Made by a program: the position numbers and the translations under genes
Part shown: positions 24,448 to 25,055 of the stretch, piece by piece
Position numbering within the stretch: the stretch's first letter is position 1
Layout: each line of letters opens with the position of its first letter
The notes under the pieces: generated by a model
What the model saw: the letters and a program-made list of their open reading frames with translations, nothing else
Databases searched by the model: none
Told to the model about the DNA's origin: nothing
Source of the DNA: Microcaldota archaeon
GTDB taxonomy: Archaea > Micrarchaeota > Micrarchaeia > Micrarchaeales > Micrarchaeaceae
Assembly: GCA_021792115.1 (NCBI GenBank)
Contig: JAJYVI010000004.1
Coordinates: forward strand, 1 to 25,055
Direction of reading: 5' to 3'
DNA: 25,055 bases

Positions 24448-24760
24448 GAAGTATCGTATGAAAAGCGAATTTGAGAGTAAGAGAGATGAAGGGGACGTAA
24501 AATCATATTCTTATATAAAACAGGAGGTAATATCCACGAATACAGATTGGGTTAAAAAGAAGTATGATCAAGAATTAAAAGATGCGCAAAAAAATATGGA
24601 ACTGAAGAAAAATGACAAGCCAAACAGTATAAGATACAAAATCTCCCTATTTGATGAAAACAACAAAATTCTTTCTGCAAAAATTCTCAAGAAGCCTGCA
24701 AACGCAATCAAAGCTAGTACACCAATGCTTAAAGGCAAAAAATCAAACGCCAAAAAATAA
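24437..24760 (+). CDS. Small lysine-rich protein, unknown
   Basis: Protein of 107 residues from the ATG at 24437, which has GGTGG six bases upstream; a TTG four codons earlier is also open. It is very basic with many Lys and few hydrophobic residues, and predicted mainly helical up to residue 55 (DWVKKKYDQELKDAQKN). A strand-like IRYKISLFDE follows, then a Lys/Ala tail ending GKKSNAKK. Such composition suggests nucleic-acid or ribosome binding, but no family is recognised. It overlaps the start of the Cas1 remnant on the other strand by 11 bases. Confidence 0.55.
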   Translation: MKNKKYRMKSEFESKRDEGDVKSYSYIKQEVISTNTDWVKKKYDQELKDAQKNMELKKNDKPNSIRYKISLFDENNKILSAKILKKPANAIKASTPMLKGKKSNAKK

Positions 24761-24845
24761 TACCAGCGCATTATTCGTTTTTTGACTTATTGCACAATTG
24801 CTTTAATAATATTGCGATTCTATTTCTACCTATTTTGGTGTAGAA

Positions 24846-25055
24846 ATGGATGAAAATCTGAGCAAATATGAAATTCTGAAAGACGATAGCAATACTGAAA
24901 GGTTTTGCGGATTCAATGTGCACCGCATAAGGGCATTGGTAGATATCAAAAATGAAGATGGATTACTTATAGTCAAAAAAGGGGACATAGGCGGATTTGT
25001 CGAAGATTACCGAAATTTGAGCCAAAAAGGAAGTTCATGGGTATTCGATAATGCA
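24846..25055 (+). CDS. Phage/mobile-element beta-helix protein, 5' part only
   Basis: The first 70 codons of a gene that runs off the window. The pattern HRIRALVDI, VKKGDIGGFVED, then YRNLSQKGSSWVFDNA, is the N-terminal signature of proteins common in prophages and mobile elements that continue into hexapeptide-type left-handed beta-helix repeats. The cell role of these proteins is not established. Its presence supports a mobile origin for the DNA right of tRNA-Ile. Confidence 0.75.
   Translation, partial: MDENLSKYEILKDDSNTERFCGFNVHRIRALVDIKNEDGLLIVKKGDIGGFVEDYRNLSQKGSSWVFDNA

Overview
The window looks like an archaeal chromosome segment, AT-rich and densely packed. The archaeal markers are geranylgeranylglyceryl phosphate synthase (ether lipids), a TYW1/Taw1 wyosine enzyme, an archaeal-type prolyl-tRNA synthetase, a stand-alone GATase subunit of the GMP synthetase type, a tRNA-Ile with a bulge-helix-bulge intron, and GGTG-type Shine-Dalgarno sites. 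Low GC, short gaps, several truncated or degenerate family members and glycine-rich surface proteins would fit a reduced-genome DPANN-type archaeon (Micrarchaeota/Parvarchaeota-like). That placement is inference; no rRNA is present to confirm it.

Positions 1-19,580 are housekeeping DNA. In order they hold ftsZ; taw1 overlapping an XTP/dITP pyrophosphatase gene; a surface-glycosylation group (GT-C membrane glycosyltransferase, a sequon-rich anchored protein, a convergent GT2 transferase); a HAD phosphatase; a proline dehydrogenase gene abutting prolyl-tRNA synthetase; a class I glutamine amidotransferase; tRNA-Gln(TTG). Then on the minus strand come a PfkB/RfaE1-type sugar kinase and two radical SAM genes separated by a degenerate, translationally coupled small ORF. 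Back on the plus strand are a NUDIX hydrolase, a lone AAA-associated (PF09821-like) protein, a degenerate proline-dehydrogenase paralog, an NAD-dependent epimerase, GGGP synthase, a truncated NFACT/Rqc2 homolog, an AMMECR1 protein and the intron-containing tRNA-Ile(GAT).

From just after tRNA-Ile to the right edge (about 19,580-25,055) the character changes. This part has long AT-rich gaps, inverted repeats, small ORFs, unrecognised membrane proteins and no housekeeping genes. It holds a 46-aa single-span peptide, a coupled pair of multi-span membrane proteins (one with a long cytoplasmic coiled coil), a His/Tyr-rich four-span protein followed by a glycine-rich surface protein, two decayed fragments of what looks like the C-terminus of an archaeal Cas1 sharing a 40-bp identical block, a pair of ~65-bp AT-rich direct repeats, a lysine-rich small protein and the start of a phage-type beta-helix protein. 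I read it as an integrated or decaying mobile island next to tRNA-Ile. No CRISPR array, integrase or transposase is visible.

The most unusual items are the duplicated Cas1-like tails bracketing the four-span/glycine-rich gene pair, the coupled membrane/coiled-coil operon, the NFACT protein without its NFACT-R half, and the proline dehydrogenase-ProRS pairing with a second, apparently dead proline-dehydrogenase fold nearby.
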